DNA of 64,000 nucleotides from Flaccisagitta enflata. Lineage: Eukaryota; Chaetognatha; Sagittoidea; Aphragmophora. The translations under genes and the position numbers were made by a program. Location of the stretch: assembly GCA_965153355.1 (NCBI GenBank), contig OZ231126.1, positions 31,868,001-31,932,000 of the forward strand. Reading direction: 5' to 3'. Below, piece after piece: positions 45,244 through 55,053 of this stretch. Under the pieces are notes generated by a model that had not been told where the DNA came from, did no database searches, and saw nothing but the letters and a program-made list of their open reading frames with translations. Position 1 is the first letter of the stretch. Each line of letters begins with the position of its first letter.

Positions 45244-46045
45244 GGCCGGTTTGGCCAGTTAGCATGCTATAATCTTTACAAATCAAATACATATGTTGAG
45301 TCCTTCCATTTAGAGACTACATACCAAGTTTTAACAAAATAGGTTGAAAAATGCCAAAGTTATGCACGTTTTTCACTTTTAGGCTGGTTGGGTGATTGGC
45401 CGGTTTGGCCAGTTAGCATGCTAAAATCTTTACAATTCAAATATATATGTTGAGTTCTTCCATTTAGGGACTACATACCAAATTTTAACCAAATCAGTTA
45501 AAAAATGCCGAAGTTATGCACGTTTTTCACTTTTAGGCTGGTTGGGTGGTAGGCCGGTTTGGCCGGTTAGCATGCTAAAATCTTTACAAATCAAATACAT
45601 ATGTTGAGTCCTTCCATTCTGAGACTACATACCAAGTTTTAACCAAATTGGTTGAAAAATGCCAAAGTTATGCACGATTTTCACTTTTAGGCTGGTAATC
45701 TGGTTGGGTGGTAGGCCGGTTTGGCCGGTTAGCATGCTAAAATCTTTACAAATTAAATACATATGTTGAGTCCTTCCATTTAGAGACTACATACCAAGTT
45801 TTAACCAAATTGGTTGAAAAATGCTAAAGTTATGCACGTTTTTCACTTTAAGGCTGGTAGGCTGGTTGGGTGGTAGGCCGGTTTGGCCGGTTAGCATGCT
45901 AAAATCTTTACAATTCAAATACATATGTTGAGTTCCTCCATTTAGGGACTACATACCAAATTTTACCTAAATCGGTAGAAAAATGCCGAAGTTATGCACG
46001 TTTTTCACTTTTAGGCTGGTAGGCTGGTTGGGCCGGTTGGGTGGG
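45244..46045. repeat. Tandem repeat of 154-162 bp, 5 copies
   Basis: CGGTTTGGCC recurs at 45,247, 45,401, 45,555, 45,717 and 45,879. Each unit has TTAGCATGCTAAAATCTTTA, CATATGTTGAGTCCTTCCAT, ACTACATACCAAGTTTTAAC, CAAATTGGTTGAAAAATGCC and AAGTTATGCACGTTTTTCAC. Confidence 0.95.
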
Positions 46046-46441
46046 TCGGATCATAACATACGCATAGGCTGCAGAGCGGCTTACCCTAATACAACTTCCC
46101 TCCAAATATGAAGCAAATCCGTCAAGGCGTTCAAAAGTTAGCCCATTTTTTAAAAGTGTGGACGACAACGACAACGACGACGACAACGACGACGACACCC
46201 ACCCGCCTCGAATTATAGTCCGCGTCGGAATGGTATTCCGTCGACCGTCGCGGACAAAAAGGGAGGGGAGGTCGGGGAAGAAAAGGAGGGAAGATTAACT
46301 GGAATTCTGTCTTCAGCTTATCATCGCGCCGCCGGGAAGTCGTAGCCTAAATCATGAACACATGTTTCAATCACACCGATAAGCATGTTCGCGCGTGATA
46401 CCAAGCCTCTCAATTATCGGTAGCTAGTTACAAAGATTCTG
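46046..46441. other. Unassigned sequence with a short GAC/AAC microsatellite
   Basis: A GACGACAACGACAACGACGA run lies at about 46,153-46,195. I see nothing else. Confidence 0.4.
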
Positions 46442-46477
46442 CTAAATAATAGACACTTTGTAGATGCAGTTTAGTAC

Positions 46478-46746
46478 TTGTGAATTATCCGGATCGCCTA
46501 TGGCGAGTTCCTTGTCGCCTTCGTTTTGGTTGTTATTATTATTGTCGGCTGCGGCGTCCGGATCTCCTTCCGGAGCTTCGATGGGCGCTTCCTTCTTCCC
46601 GGCGCTGGAATCGGATTCACTCTTTCTGGCGCTGGAGACTCGACGCCGGCCGCCAACTTTGATGGCGGGTGGATGACCGCCTTTCAACTCTACGTTTTCA
46701 TTGTTGTGATTGACCGCCTTCGATTTGGGCGACGCGGCGTTTTTGC
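46478..46746 (-). CDS. 3CxxC zinc protein, coding exon 5
   Basis: The acceptor CCATCTGAAG above 46,746 leaves GC, which completes the codon begun by the G at the end of the previous exon. The exon encodes KNAASPKSKAVNHNNENVEL, then a Lys/Arg/Ser-rich stretch and an acidic Asp/Glu/Asn tail ending DPDNSQ. The chosen donor (CACAA|GTACTA) is not a strong one. If it is not used, the protein stops nine codons later at the TAG at 46,442. The region is low-complexity and likely disordered, so similarity searches will say little about it. Confidence 0.55.
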
Positions 46747-46996
46747 CTTCAGATGGAGGAAAGGAAGGGAAAAAGATGATGTTGAAAGGTTAGGCCATGC
46801 TACAATGGAGCACCTCGCGGCATAAAACAAATTTGCAGCGTGACGGACGAAATTATAGAAAGGGAGTAGGAGAGGATAAATACTGAATATTACATGTGCG
46901 TTGATGGAGAAGTCTCATTTGAGCCCTTGGGGAGAGAAGGGGGAAAGTAGGATGTTCAATCACATGATGACATGATGCCATGACTGAAGATCTAAC

Positions 46997-47519
46997 CTCT
47001 GGTCGCCTCGACGGCGGTTTCTGCTTCAATATCGTTGTGATTTTCATCTTTCTGTTGCCTCGGAATTGCGGCTTCTTTTCCTCGATTCTTGCCTCCCGCG
47101 TCTTCCGCCTTTTCCACGTCTTGTCGGGCGGAAATGATGATCGCTTCCGCCACTTTGTCCGCCAAAGCGTCAACTTCGTCCTTTTCGCTGATCTCGCCTC
47201 CAGTAGCGGCAGCAGCAGCAGCGCTTCCCGCGACTCTCGGGCGACGAGGTGGCCGAGGCTTGGAGGATCTCTTGAAGGCGGCTTTGTCGACGGCGTTGTT
47301 GTTGACGCGGATGCCAGGATCAGTGGCGACGGAATTTTTGGGCGTGCGCGCATGATGAAGCACATCGTCTTCCGCGTAAACGTGAGCGGCGCGAACTCTG
47401 ACGCCGCTGCCACGAGGGGCACCGCCGCGACCCCCGCGTCCGCGTGCCGCATTGGATCTAACGCCGCGATTGCTCGAACGGGAAACTTCGTTCTCGACCA
47501 CTTCCTCCGCGTAATTTTC
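46997..47519 (-). CDS. 3CxxC zinc protein, coding exon 4
   Basis: The acceptor CAATAAACAG above 47,519 and donor ACCAGAG|GTTAGA at 46,997 bracket 523 nt, phase 0 in and phase 1 out. It encodes ENYAEEVVENEVSRSS, an RGG-like patch (RGRGGRGGAPRGSG), a Lys/Arg/Pro patch (KRSSKPRPPRRPR) and an acidic helical part. The RGG and basic patches suggest nucleic-acid binding, which would fit a ZAR1-like protein, but this is inference. The antisense 227-codon frame is a GC-bias shadow. Confidence 0.6.
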
Positions 47520-47749
47520 CTGTTTATTGATTGGTCATGCGTTGATTTGACTAAATCTCGCCTGAACAAAAAGCGGCTCGCTCTTTCGCTCGGTATATTT
47601 TCTTTTTTTGAAATTAAACAATTTATGTTTTCTTTCATTTCTACTTTCAATCCAAGTAGATAATCCTTGCTCTCAAATCTAATTCAGCTCATAGAGATTT
47701 TCTCCCACAAGTACAAACGTTATTCAGGCAACAATCCTGATTAACACAC

Positions 47750-48389
47750 CTTATCCGTGGACTTCTTCCTGCCTTTGGCGGTGACGGGACGTTTCCGTCT
47801 TTCATAGTTGGACGGCGCTGTATCATCGCCTGTTTCTCCTTCTACGCTGGAGACCGAAGCTTTGGGCCTCCTTCTTCGAGGCGGTCTCTTCTGAGCGGCA
47901 GCGGCAGCACCAGTGGCCGCAGCAGCGCCAGCGGCGGTGACGGGTCTCCTCTTGGTCTTCACCTGTGCGCCGCCATCGTAATCAGCGCTAGAAGTGGAAG
48001 CCGTCTTCTTTCTCCGCGGCTGTTGTTGTTTGGCAACGGGATTCCTCTTGTTTCGCGCCGCGGGCTTTTTCTCGACGACGTCGGCCTCCACGCTGAAGAC
48101 GGACGCTCTTCCGGCGCCACGCGGCTTGTTATTGGCGCCGGGTCTCGTCGCTTTCTTCTTAGACGCAGCAAAGGCGCCACCGGCAGTCTCAGCGGCACCG
48201 ACGCCGCCGTGGCGCTCCTTCAGTTGCTGCGCCGCCTTGAAATTGCAGCAGTTGACACCGAGCTCTTGGCATCTTTGACAGAATCGGCTTTCGTGCTTCT
48301 TGTTAAGACTTTTCATGTGCTTTGGGAAGAGGAAGGCGCCGCAATCGCAATCGATTCCACGCATAGCCTCAGTTTTGGAGAAGGAGTAA
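47750..48389 (-). CDS. 3CxxC zinc protein, coding exon 3
   Basis: This 640-nt exon has an acceptor CCCTATTTACAG above 48,389 and a donor GATAAG|GTGTGT at 47,750. Its first nucleotide completes a codon from the previous exon. The start encodes the last part of the zinc domain: GIDCDCGAFLFPKHMKSLNK, then FCQRCQELGVNCCNF, the HxxxxCxxCxxLGxxC shape that ends 3CxxC domains. About 170 residues of Ala/Lys/Arg-rich disordered tail follow. The GC content is well above the surrounding repeats. The frames on the other strand are shadows. Confidence 0.65.
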
Positions 48390-48528
48390 CTGTAAATAGG
48401 GTGGTGGAGTAGAAAGAAGAAAAATGCGGATGGCAAGGTGGTAGGGTGGGAAGAATGGGGCAATACGGCAAAAGTTTTAATTACTCAAGTTGGTATGTCA
48501 TTTGAAATAAAGTACAAAAGCTTAAAAA

Positions 48529-48866
48529 CAACAGTCCTCGACTGTTGTCTATTTGGTATCCGACCCGGCTAATCAGTCTGACCCGGCTAATCAGTCTGAC
48601 CCGGCTACTCAGTCTGACCCGGCTACTCAGTCTGACCCGGCTACTCAGTCTGACCCGGCTACTCAGTCTGACCCGGCTACTCAGTCTGACCCGGCTACTC
48701 AGTCTGACCCGGCTACTCAGTCTGACCCGGCTACTCAGTCTGACCCGGCTACTCAGTCTGACCCGGCTACTCAGTCTGACCCGGCTACTCAGTCTGACCC
48801 GGCTACTCAGTCTGACCCGGCTACTCAGTCTGACCCGGCTACTCAGTCTGACCCGGCTACCAATTG
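48529..48866. repeat. Hairpin and 18-bp minisatellite, about 17 copies
   Basis: A perfect hairpin (ACAACAGTC CTC GACTGTTGT) is followed by head-to-tail CTGACCCGGCTACTCAGT units, the first two with AATCAGT. The 18-bp period keeps frames open, so the 107- and 162-codon frames are not genes. Confidence 0.95.
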
Positions 48867-49029
48867 CATACCTTAAAGTCCAAAAAAAAATTTTTTTTTC
48901 AAAAAAAAAAAAATTTTTTTTTCAAAAAAAAAATTTTTTTCAAAAAAAAATGAAATTTTTTTTCAAAAAAAAAAAAAATTTTTTTTCAAAAAAAATGAAA
49001 TTTTGGCTAAAATTAGTTATAGATGTCTC

Positions 49030-49262
49030 ATGAGGGGAAGTGAGGGGTAGTGAGGGGTAGCTAGGGGTGGTCAAAAAGTGATGGGTGGTTTGAAATTATG
49101 TAGGGGTAGCGAGGGGTGGGAGGGGTAAAGCGAGGGGTGGGGTAGGGCGAGGGGTGGGGTGAGGGGTGGGGTGGGGTGAGGGGTAAGGCGAGGGGTGGGG
49201 TTAGGGGTAAGGCGAGGGGTGGGGTGAGGGGTGGTTCGAGGGGTAGTGAGGGGTAATGAGCT
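49030..49262. repeat. G-rich minisatellite GAGGGGTGGGGT
   Basis: Repeated runs of four G separated by T, A or C. The strand could form G-quadruplexes. Similar sequence recurs at 50,785-50,935. Confidence 0.9.
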
Positions 49263-49269
49263 TTTAACT

Positions 49270-49745
49270 TGATAAAGCCCTTAACCTTAAACCTAACACA
49301 ACCCCTAACCCTAAATCTAACACAACCCTTAGCCCTAAACCCAACACAACCCCTTACTCTAAACCCAACTCAACCCCTAACCCTAAACCCAATACAACCC
49401 CTAACCCTAAACCCAACACAACCCCTAACCTTAACTTTAACATTTATATCCAGCTCTAACCTTATTTAAAAAAACACTAAACCCAACACAACCCCTAACC
49501 CTAAACCCAATACAACCCCTAACCCTAAACCCAACACAATCCCTAACCCTAAACCCAACACAGTCCCTAACCTTAACCTTAACATTTATATCCAGCGCTA
49601 TTCCTAATTAAAAAAACACTAAACCTAACACAACCCCTAACCCTAAACCTAATACAACCCCTAACCTTAAACCCAACACAACCCCTAACCTTAACCTTAA
49701 CATTTATGTCCAGCCCTAACCCTAACTAAAAAAACACAACCTTAA
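49270..49745. repeat. Telomere-like 24-bp repeat, C-rich arm
   Basis: Units of the type AACACAACCCCTAACCCTAA plus ACCC are repeated, interrupted two to three times by CATTTATATCCAGC spacers. CCCTAA is the complement of the common animal telomere repeat, but the 24-bp unit is different. Confidence 0.9.
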
Positions 49746-49859
49746 CCTTTAATTTGAAATCATAACCCTGCATAAATAACCTGTATTAATAACCTGCATA
49801 AATGAAGTGCCTTCGTGGGAAAGGGTTAGGGTCTGTTTTAAGTTAGTCTTAATAAGGTT

Positions 49860-50222
49860 TAACATTAAGGACTAAACATAAGTTAAGGGTTAGGGGTTGT
49901 GTTTGGTTTTGGGTTAGGGGTAGTGTTGAGTTTAAGGTTACAGGTAGTGTTGGGTTTAGGGTTAGGGGTAGTGTTGGGTTTAGGGTTAAGGGTTGTGTTA
50001 GGTTTAGGGTTAAGGGTTGTGTTAGGTTTAGGGTTAGGGGTAATGTTGAGTTTAGGGTTAAAGGTAGTATTGGGTTTAGGGTTAGGGGTAATGTTGAGTT
50101 TAGGGTTAAGGGTTGTATTAGGTTTAGGGTTAAGGGTTGTGTTAGGTTTAGGGCTAGGGGTAATGTTGAGTTTAGGGTTAAGGGTTGTGTTAGGGTTAGG
50201 GGTTGTGTTGGGGTTAGGCAAA
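49860..50222. repeat. Telomere-like 24-bp repeat, G-rich arm
   Basis: The inverted counterpart of the preceding arm: GTGTTGGGTTTAGGGTTAGG plus GGTA units. The two arms face each other around about 49,800 and could pair. Confidence 0.9.
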
Positions 50223-50334
50223 TTTTAACTTGCTTAAGGTAAAAGGTTTTGTTTTACCACGAATGAAATATTTTACTTGCTATGGGAATATATATATATA
50301 TCTGCAAAATGTTTCTTTTCTCTAGGCTGTAAAT

Positions 50335-50905
50335 TAAATGATAGCTGTGCATTTTTAGTTTGAACCACCACCCTCCCCCACCACCACCCTTTTTGGTTTT
50401 TTGAATCATGAAATTCCTTGAACTTAAAGGTATTGAAACTGCAACATGTAAATGAGATTTTTGTATTTTTTGTAAACTAGCAATTTTATTAAATTTTTGA
50501 AGTATAAAAAAGAACCGAGGGGTTGACCCAGTGGTAGACCCGGAGGTTGACCGAGGGGTAGACCGAGGGGTAGACATTTTCATTTTAGCGTAAATAATAG
50601 TCATGTATTTTATAAACAATTTCAGTTTGAACCACCACCCTTCCCCGTCACCACCCTTTTTGGTTTTTTGAATTATGAAATCCCTTGAACTTAAAGGTAT
50701 TGAGACTGCAATATGTAAATGAGATTTTTGTACTTTTTGCAAACTATCAATTTTATCAAATTTTTGAAGTATAAAAAAAACTGAGGGGTGGGGTGGGGTG
50801 AGGGGTGGACCAAGGGGTGGACCGAGGGGTAAACTGAGGGGTAAACCGAGGGGTGGGAGGGGTAAACCGAGGGGTGGGGAGGGTAAACCAAGGGTGGTCA
50901 ATTTC
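50335..50905. repeat. Tandem duplication of about 285 bp, 2 copies
   Basis: Both copies run AGTTTGAACCACCACCCT, TTTTTGGTTTTTTGAAT.ATG, CTTGAACTTAAAGGTATTGA, GTAAATGAGATTTTTGTA and AAATTTTTGAAGTATAAAAA, and each ends in GAGGGGT units. Confidence 0.85.
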
Positions 50906-51725
50906 AACTGATGGGTGGGAGGGGTGGGGCGAGGGTGGGTCTCACCACCCCTCGTCCCACCCCTCCACCTCGCTACCCTACATGAGACATCTTTAACTAA
51001 TTCGATCCAAAATTTTTATTAAAAAAAAAAAATTTTTTTTTAAATTTTTTTTTCAAAAAAAAAAAAATTTAAAAAAAAATTTTTTTAAATTTTCAAAAAA
51101 AAATTTCTTTCAAAAAAAAAATTTTTTCAAAAAAAAAAAAAAAAATTAAATAAAAAAAAAAAAATCTTAAGTCCAGGAAATAATGTCACTAGATACAACA
51201 TAGATACCCTTATATTTTCTTAACCAATACTCAGAATTTACTGAAATCTTGCAGGAGGAGCTTTAATTGATACAATGAACCTTCACAACAAGTTTGAACA
51301 ACATTGGTGAACCATTACTACCCTTCCCCTATGTAGAATGCACAAGTCCAGGAATCAATATTACTAGCAAAATACCCTAATATCTTCTAAACCAATTCTC
51401 AGAATTATCCGAAATCTTGCGGGAGAGCTTAAATTGATGCAAGTAACCTTCACAACAAGTTTGAACAACATTGGTGAACCTTTGCTACCCTTCCCCTATG
51501 TAAATTGCACAAGTCCAGGAATTAATATTACTACAAAAATAATAGGCAAAGGGTATTAAATATTTATGAATGTTGTTGAAAGTTGGTACACAGGATAGTA
51601 ATGCTGTAAAAATAACACTGACCAAGTTTCATCAACATCTGAGTACTGGTTCCCAAGTTTTTAAGGGTTGACACGACAAACAAACAACAAACAACGACTC
51701 ACTACACGATCAGTGCTATGTTATA

Positions 51726-51754
51726 GTCCTCGACGTAAACTGATCGTCGAGGAC
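51726..51754 (-). repeat. Terminal hairpin of the second satellite carrier
   Basis: GTCCTCGACG and CGTCGAGGAC pair perfectly around TAAACTGAT and are followed by AAAAA. Compared with the 35,876 hairpin the stem sequence differs but the pairing and the AAACTG loop core are kept. Confidence 0.8.
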
Positions 51755-51975
51755 AAAAATGTAAGCAAAAGGACCTCCTTTAGAGAATGTTTTTTTTTCA
51801 AGATGAGGATTCTTTTATTAGGATTTTTTTCAAAAGCACCACCATTCAATATATCACCGCGCATCTCTTCTCTCTCCTTCCCCTAGAGCTCTCAACGACT
51901 TCGCTTTGCTGTCATACTCTCGATCGCTTCTCTCTATTCATCTCTTTGTCTCTCTCTCGCGCCGCATATAATTAC

Positions 51976-52250
51976 AGATGGACGATGTTGCAGGTATCGC
52001 ATGGAAACTCCCAGTCCGGGTAAACGGCAGTTTTGCAGGTTTTGCAGGTGATCCCCTGGTGGGCGTCGCCATTGCGGTAAGACTCGGCGATGTACTGGTC
52101 GCAGTCCACGCAGAAGAATTCGTATTTGCGAGACTTGGGGATTTGGCGGAAAGGCAAGACCCAAGTCTGACGGCGCCTCGAAGAACACGGCTTGCATAGC
52201 TGACCAGAGTTGGCCCACGAATACACGCTAGACCATTCGTGGGAACAAAC
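51976..52250 (-). CDS. 3CxxC zinc protein, coding exon 2 (zinc-domain core)
   Basis: This exon has an acceptor CTCGACAG above 52,250 and a donor CATCT|GTAATT at 51,976; 275 nt, phase 0 in, phase 2 out. It encodes VCSHEWSSVYSWANSGQLC, LPFRQIPKS, YEFFCVDCDQYIAESYRNG, ITCKTCKTAVYPDWEFPCDT and C. Together with the QC at the end of exon 1, the first C-x2-C, W-x-S and L-C-x2-C spacing is that of 3CxxC (ZAR1/RTP-type) zinc domains. A second C-x2-C pair set follows in the same exon. In ZAR1-type proteins this domain binds RNA; whether that holds here is inference. Confidence 0.65.
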
Positions 52251-53590
52251 CTGTCGAGGCAATTGGTATAGGCTGTTTCTATAATCTCCTTTTTGAGAGA
52301 TGGCCAAATAGGTCAATTGAAAAATTGAGAAAATTTGTCAAAAACATTCATAATCAGATAGCTTATATCAATATGAAGATGGCTCAAAAACTGAATTTTG
52401 TTACTGATCCTTGATTTTCATGTAAATTAGGCTGAAATACAACAAATAATGATCGAAAATAAGCCAAAATTGAGTTGTTTAAGTCAGCAAAACCAAAAAA
52501 ATGGGAATATTTTACTAAATCAAGTTCAAGAATTCAATCAGACCCAATTCTGCTGAAAAAAAATTGAGATTTCAATTTTTTTGGAAAATTCTCTAAAAGC
52601 AGCTTTTTTGGCTGGTTGGGCCAGTTGGCAAAAATTTACTGAATCTTTCAGCAACGATTAATTTAAGTAGGCATTCTCTAAAAGAACCACTGTGCAAAAT
52701 TTCAGCCAAATCGGACAAATATTTTAGAAGTTATGCCGATTTTTAAAATTTTTGGGTGGTAGGCTTGTTGGGCTGGTTGGGTTGGTTAGATGTGTCCCAG
52801 GTGAACCAAATGCTCTGTTCATAATAGTTTCAGTACAGTATTGATCCATGCAAAAAATCTTTTGTCTCTCTCAAAGGGTTTCCAAGATATGGGCATTTCG
52901 TGATTTTTATGGTTTACCATTTTGCTGTATGTGCATACATGCACCAATAACAAAGAATTAACTACGAAAATTCATCTTGAAGCGTGATTATTCTGCAACA
53001 ATTTACTGACCAATCATATTGAAAATTTCATTATGGCTAAATGCCCGGGAGTTAATACCAAAAATTTTCAGTGTAAATGCAAAATTTCATGCTCTTTCTC
53101 ATCGTGTTATCCAAATTTCCATCATCAGTTTCACAATGGCGTGACACTGACAGACTTGAAGCGTGACATGAGCGTGACAGAAGAGCTGGGGGGGGTGTGC
53201 GGAATAATCACGCTTGAAGAAAAGTGTCATTACGCGGGATTGGGGTGTCACAGTGGCATGAAATTTAGAGCATAAGTCCTTCAAGTAGTCTTCTATTAGA
53301 TAGAAACCTGAAAAGTGATTAACTTTGAGAATTTATAGTGTTTTACAAAAAAGATAATCGGCATACTCAGATTTTGCCATGAAATAGCAAAAAAATTAGA
53401 AGGATCAAAATTTGAAGATAATACAATATATGAACAACTTAGCATTTGCGCAGTAGGATGAAATTTTTTGCACATCACATCGGATTGATGATAACTGATT
53501 AAAAGCTGAGAAATGATCAGATGATCTATTTTTTGATAGGTTTTGCTTGTTATTTGCTTGTCCGGACAAAATCCGGACATGACAATGTGG
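52251..53590. other. Intron sequence with a copy of the recurrent motif
   Basis: At 52,610-52,790 lies GGTTGGGCCAGTTGGC, then CTGTGCAAAATTTCAGCCAA, ATCGGACAAATATTT and AGAAGTTATGCCGATTTTTA, the same layout as the 45.2-kb and 5.6-kb arrays. The remainder shows short inverted GCGTGATTATTC/GAATAATCACGC strings (52,983; 53,203) and no coding signal. Confidence 0.5.
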
Positions 53591-54055
53591 CCAATTTGAC
53601 CTAATTTTTAGGCCCCCTAGGGGTAGGGGTAGTCACAAAAAATGGTTTGGCAAGGTAATCCAGGTAGTTAGGAAGGTCATCCAACTATAAAAACTTGTCA
53701 CATGCAATAGACATTGCGGTAACTAACACTGTTAACGTGGTGGTGAGTTGGGTTCTCGCGTCGAAAAGAGATTGTGACATTAGCCTATACGCGAATAATT
53801 CAAAATAACAGTTCTTAATAGATTTTGGAATTCTTTCATACACTTAAATCTTAATGGAGGTTAACTGGTTCGAAGGAGTGGCAATCCGTGGAGAATCTAA
53901 GTGTATATATGCGTGTACATATGCCGTCATTAGTCTATTATTCCTTTCATTTTAGCATTATTTCCTTCATTATTCCCCTCGTTATTTAGACTATTTCCTT
54001 CATCCTATTTTGTTTAGCCTCCTTTAGCATCGTTTGAACATTTGCTCATGATATT
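53591..54055. other. Unassigned intron sequence
   Basis: I see no supported feature. Confidence 0.25.
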
Positions 54056-54059
54056 TTCC

Positions 54060-54450
54060 TTTTTGGGCAGCGGTCCCAAAGGGCCGATGTCCTGTATGAC
54101 ACAGGGGTGAATTTCCATATGTCCGTCCTTCCGTACGTACATACATACGTACGTCCCCCCCCAAGCTTCTTAATTCTCGAATTCCCATTAAATAACATGG
54201 GAAACTGACAAAATGCAAACTTCCCATTGAATAATATGGGAAAATGACAACTTGCAAACTTACCATTGAATAAACATGGAAAATTCTTAAAAATACATAT
54301 TTCCCATCGAATAACCTGGAAAATTAACAAAAAATGAAAGAAATTGTAGAAAATATATAACTCATTGAATATCATAGAAAATTGCTCAAAAGGCCTGAAA
54401 TATGTCTTCTCAGGACGTAAGGAAATTCGCCCCTGTGTCCTACAGGCAGG
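54060..54450. repeat. Family F inverted-repeat element with tandem core
   Basis: GCAGCGGTCCCAAAGGGCCG, ATGTCCTGTATGACACAGGG and GTGAATTTCC at the left are matched by GGAAATTCGCCCCTGTGTCC at the right. The core (54,175-54,370) is about four to five copies of a 55-58 bp unit with CTTCCCATTGAATAATATGG. A further end-like piece with GGGGCCGCTGCCCTG lies at 54,735-54,775. Confidence 0.7.
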
Positions 54451-55053
54451 GGCCTGTAGAGGCCTATACACCCTATACAAATTATAGGGGCCCGGAGGGC
54501 CCTTCAATTATTATAGAAATGAAAAGGAAAAAAAAAAATTTTCTATTTTTTAACAGTTCAAACTACTTAATTCAACACTTGGACATTCTTTTTCGAATAG
54601 AATGTACAGAGACTGAAAAGTAATCCATATAAAAACTACCTGTGCTATTATCTCAGCCGGCAATCACGCTAAAACTAGGGGGGCCCGGATTTTTGGATTG
54701 TATAGGGGCCCGAAATTTCTCGGCTGGCGCCCCTGCCTACAGGACACCAGCCTTTTGGGGCCGCTGCCCTGCTCTCACTCCACTTCTTCAGCTGATCACT
54801 CCAAGCAGGACATCGGGTACCACTGACCATGTGCAATCCTTGGATGACTTGTTCTCTTTATGCTTTGATCATCAGTTTCTACAAAAATCTCACCACGAAA
54901 TACATGGTCTTTCGTTACACCGAGTTGGTCGATTCATATTGCGTGGCAGACAGGGTCGTAGGCCTTCGAGATAGTTCTAGGCCCAATCACACCTGTTCTT
55001 GCGCAAAATTCTCGTAAGAAACCCGGTGAAGCTATTTCCCCTTTTTTTCCCAC
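54451..55053. other. Intron sequence, possible coding shadow
   Basis: A plus-strand frame near 54,890-55,010 (KYMVFRYTELVDSYCVAD) looks slightly protein-like, but it overlaps the intron between exons 1 and 2 of the minus-strand gene and has no acceptor I trust. Confidence 0.2.

Larger units (their letters stand above)
48875..51754. mobile_element. Second satellite-carrier element, telomere-like cargo, left end incomplete
   Basis: The right end has the order seen at 35.1-35.9 kb: A/T homopolymer runs (51,005-51,165), about two copies of a 180-bp repeat (51,170-51,540), a 190-bp spacer with GGTACACAGGATAG and CAAACAACAAACAACG, then a terminal hairpin. Inverted copies of AGATGTCTCATG with flanking AATTAGTTA at 49,010-49,035 and 50,980-51,003 enclose the minisatellite cargo. 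No terminal hairpin is found on the left. It lies in an intron of the 3CxxC gene, 222 bp from the nearest exon. Confidence 0.65.

Noticed and set aside
44965-45342. Three overlapping open frames of 89-125 codons
   Set aside because: All three forward frames are open because of a 13-bp minisatellite; the peptides are the same word shifted.
46853-47650. 265-codon minus-strand frame
   Set aside because: A different frame over exon 4; it ignores the splice sites that join the neighbouring exons in phase.
46980-47663. 227-codon plus-strand frame
   Set aside because: Antisense shadow of a GC-rich exon with good splice sites and in-phase neighbours on the minus strand.
48545-49033. 162- and 107-codon plus-strand frames
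   Set aside because: Products of an 18-bp minisatellite followed by A/T runs.
49270-50222. A true chromosome end
   Set aside because: The repeats are internal, degenerate, of 24-bp period and in inverted arms, with exons on both sides.
54829-55017. Plus-strand exon with KYMVFRYTELVDSYCVAD
   Set aside because: No convincing acceptor; it overlaps the intron of the minus-strand gene, and there is no family match I can name.
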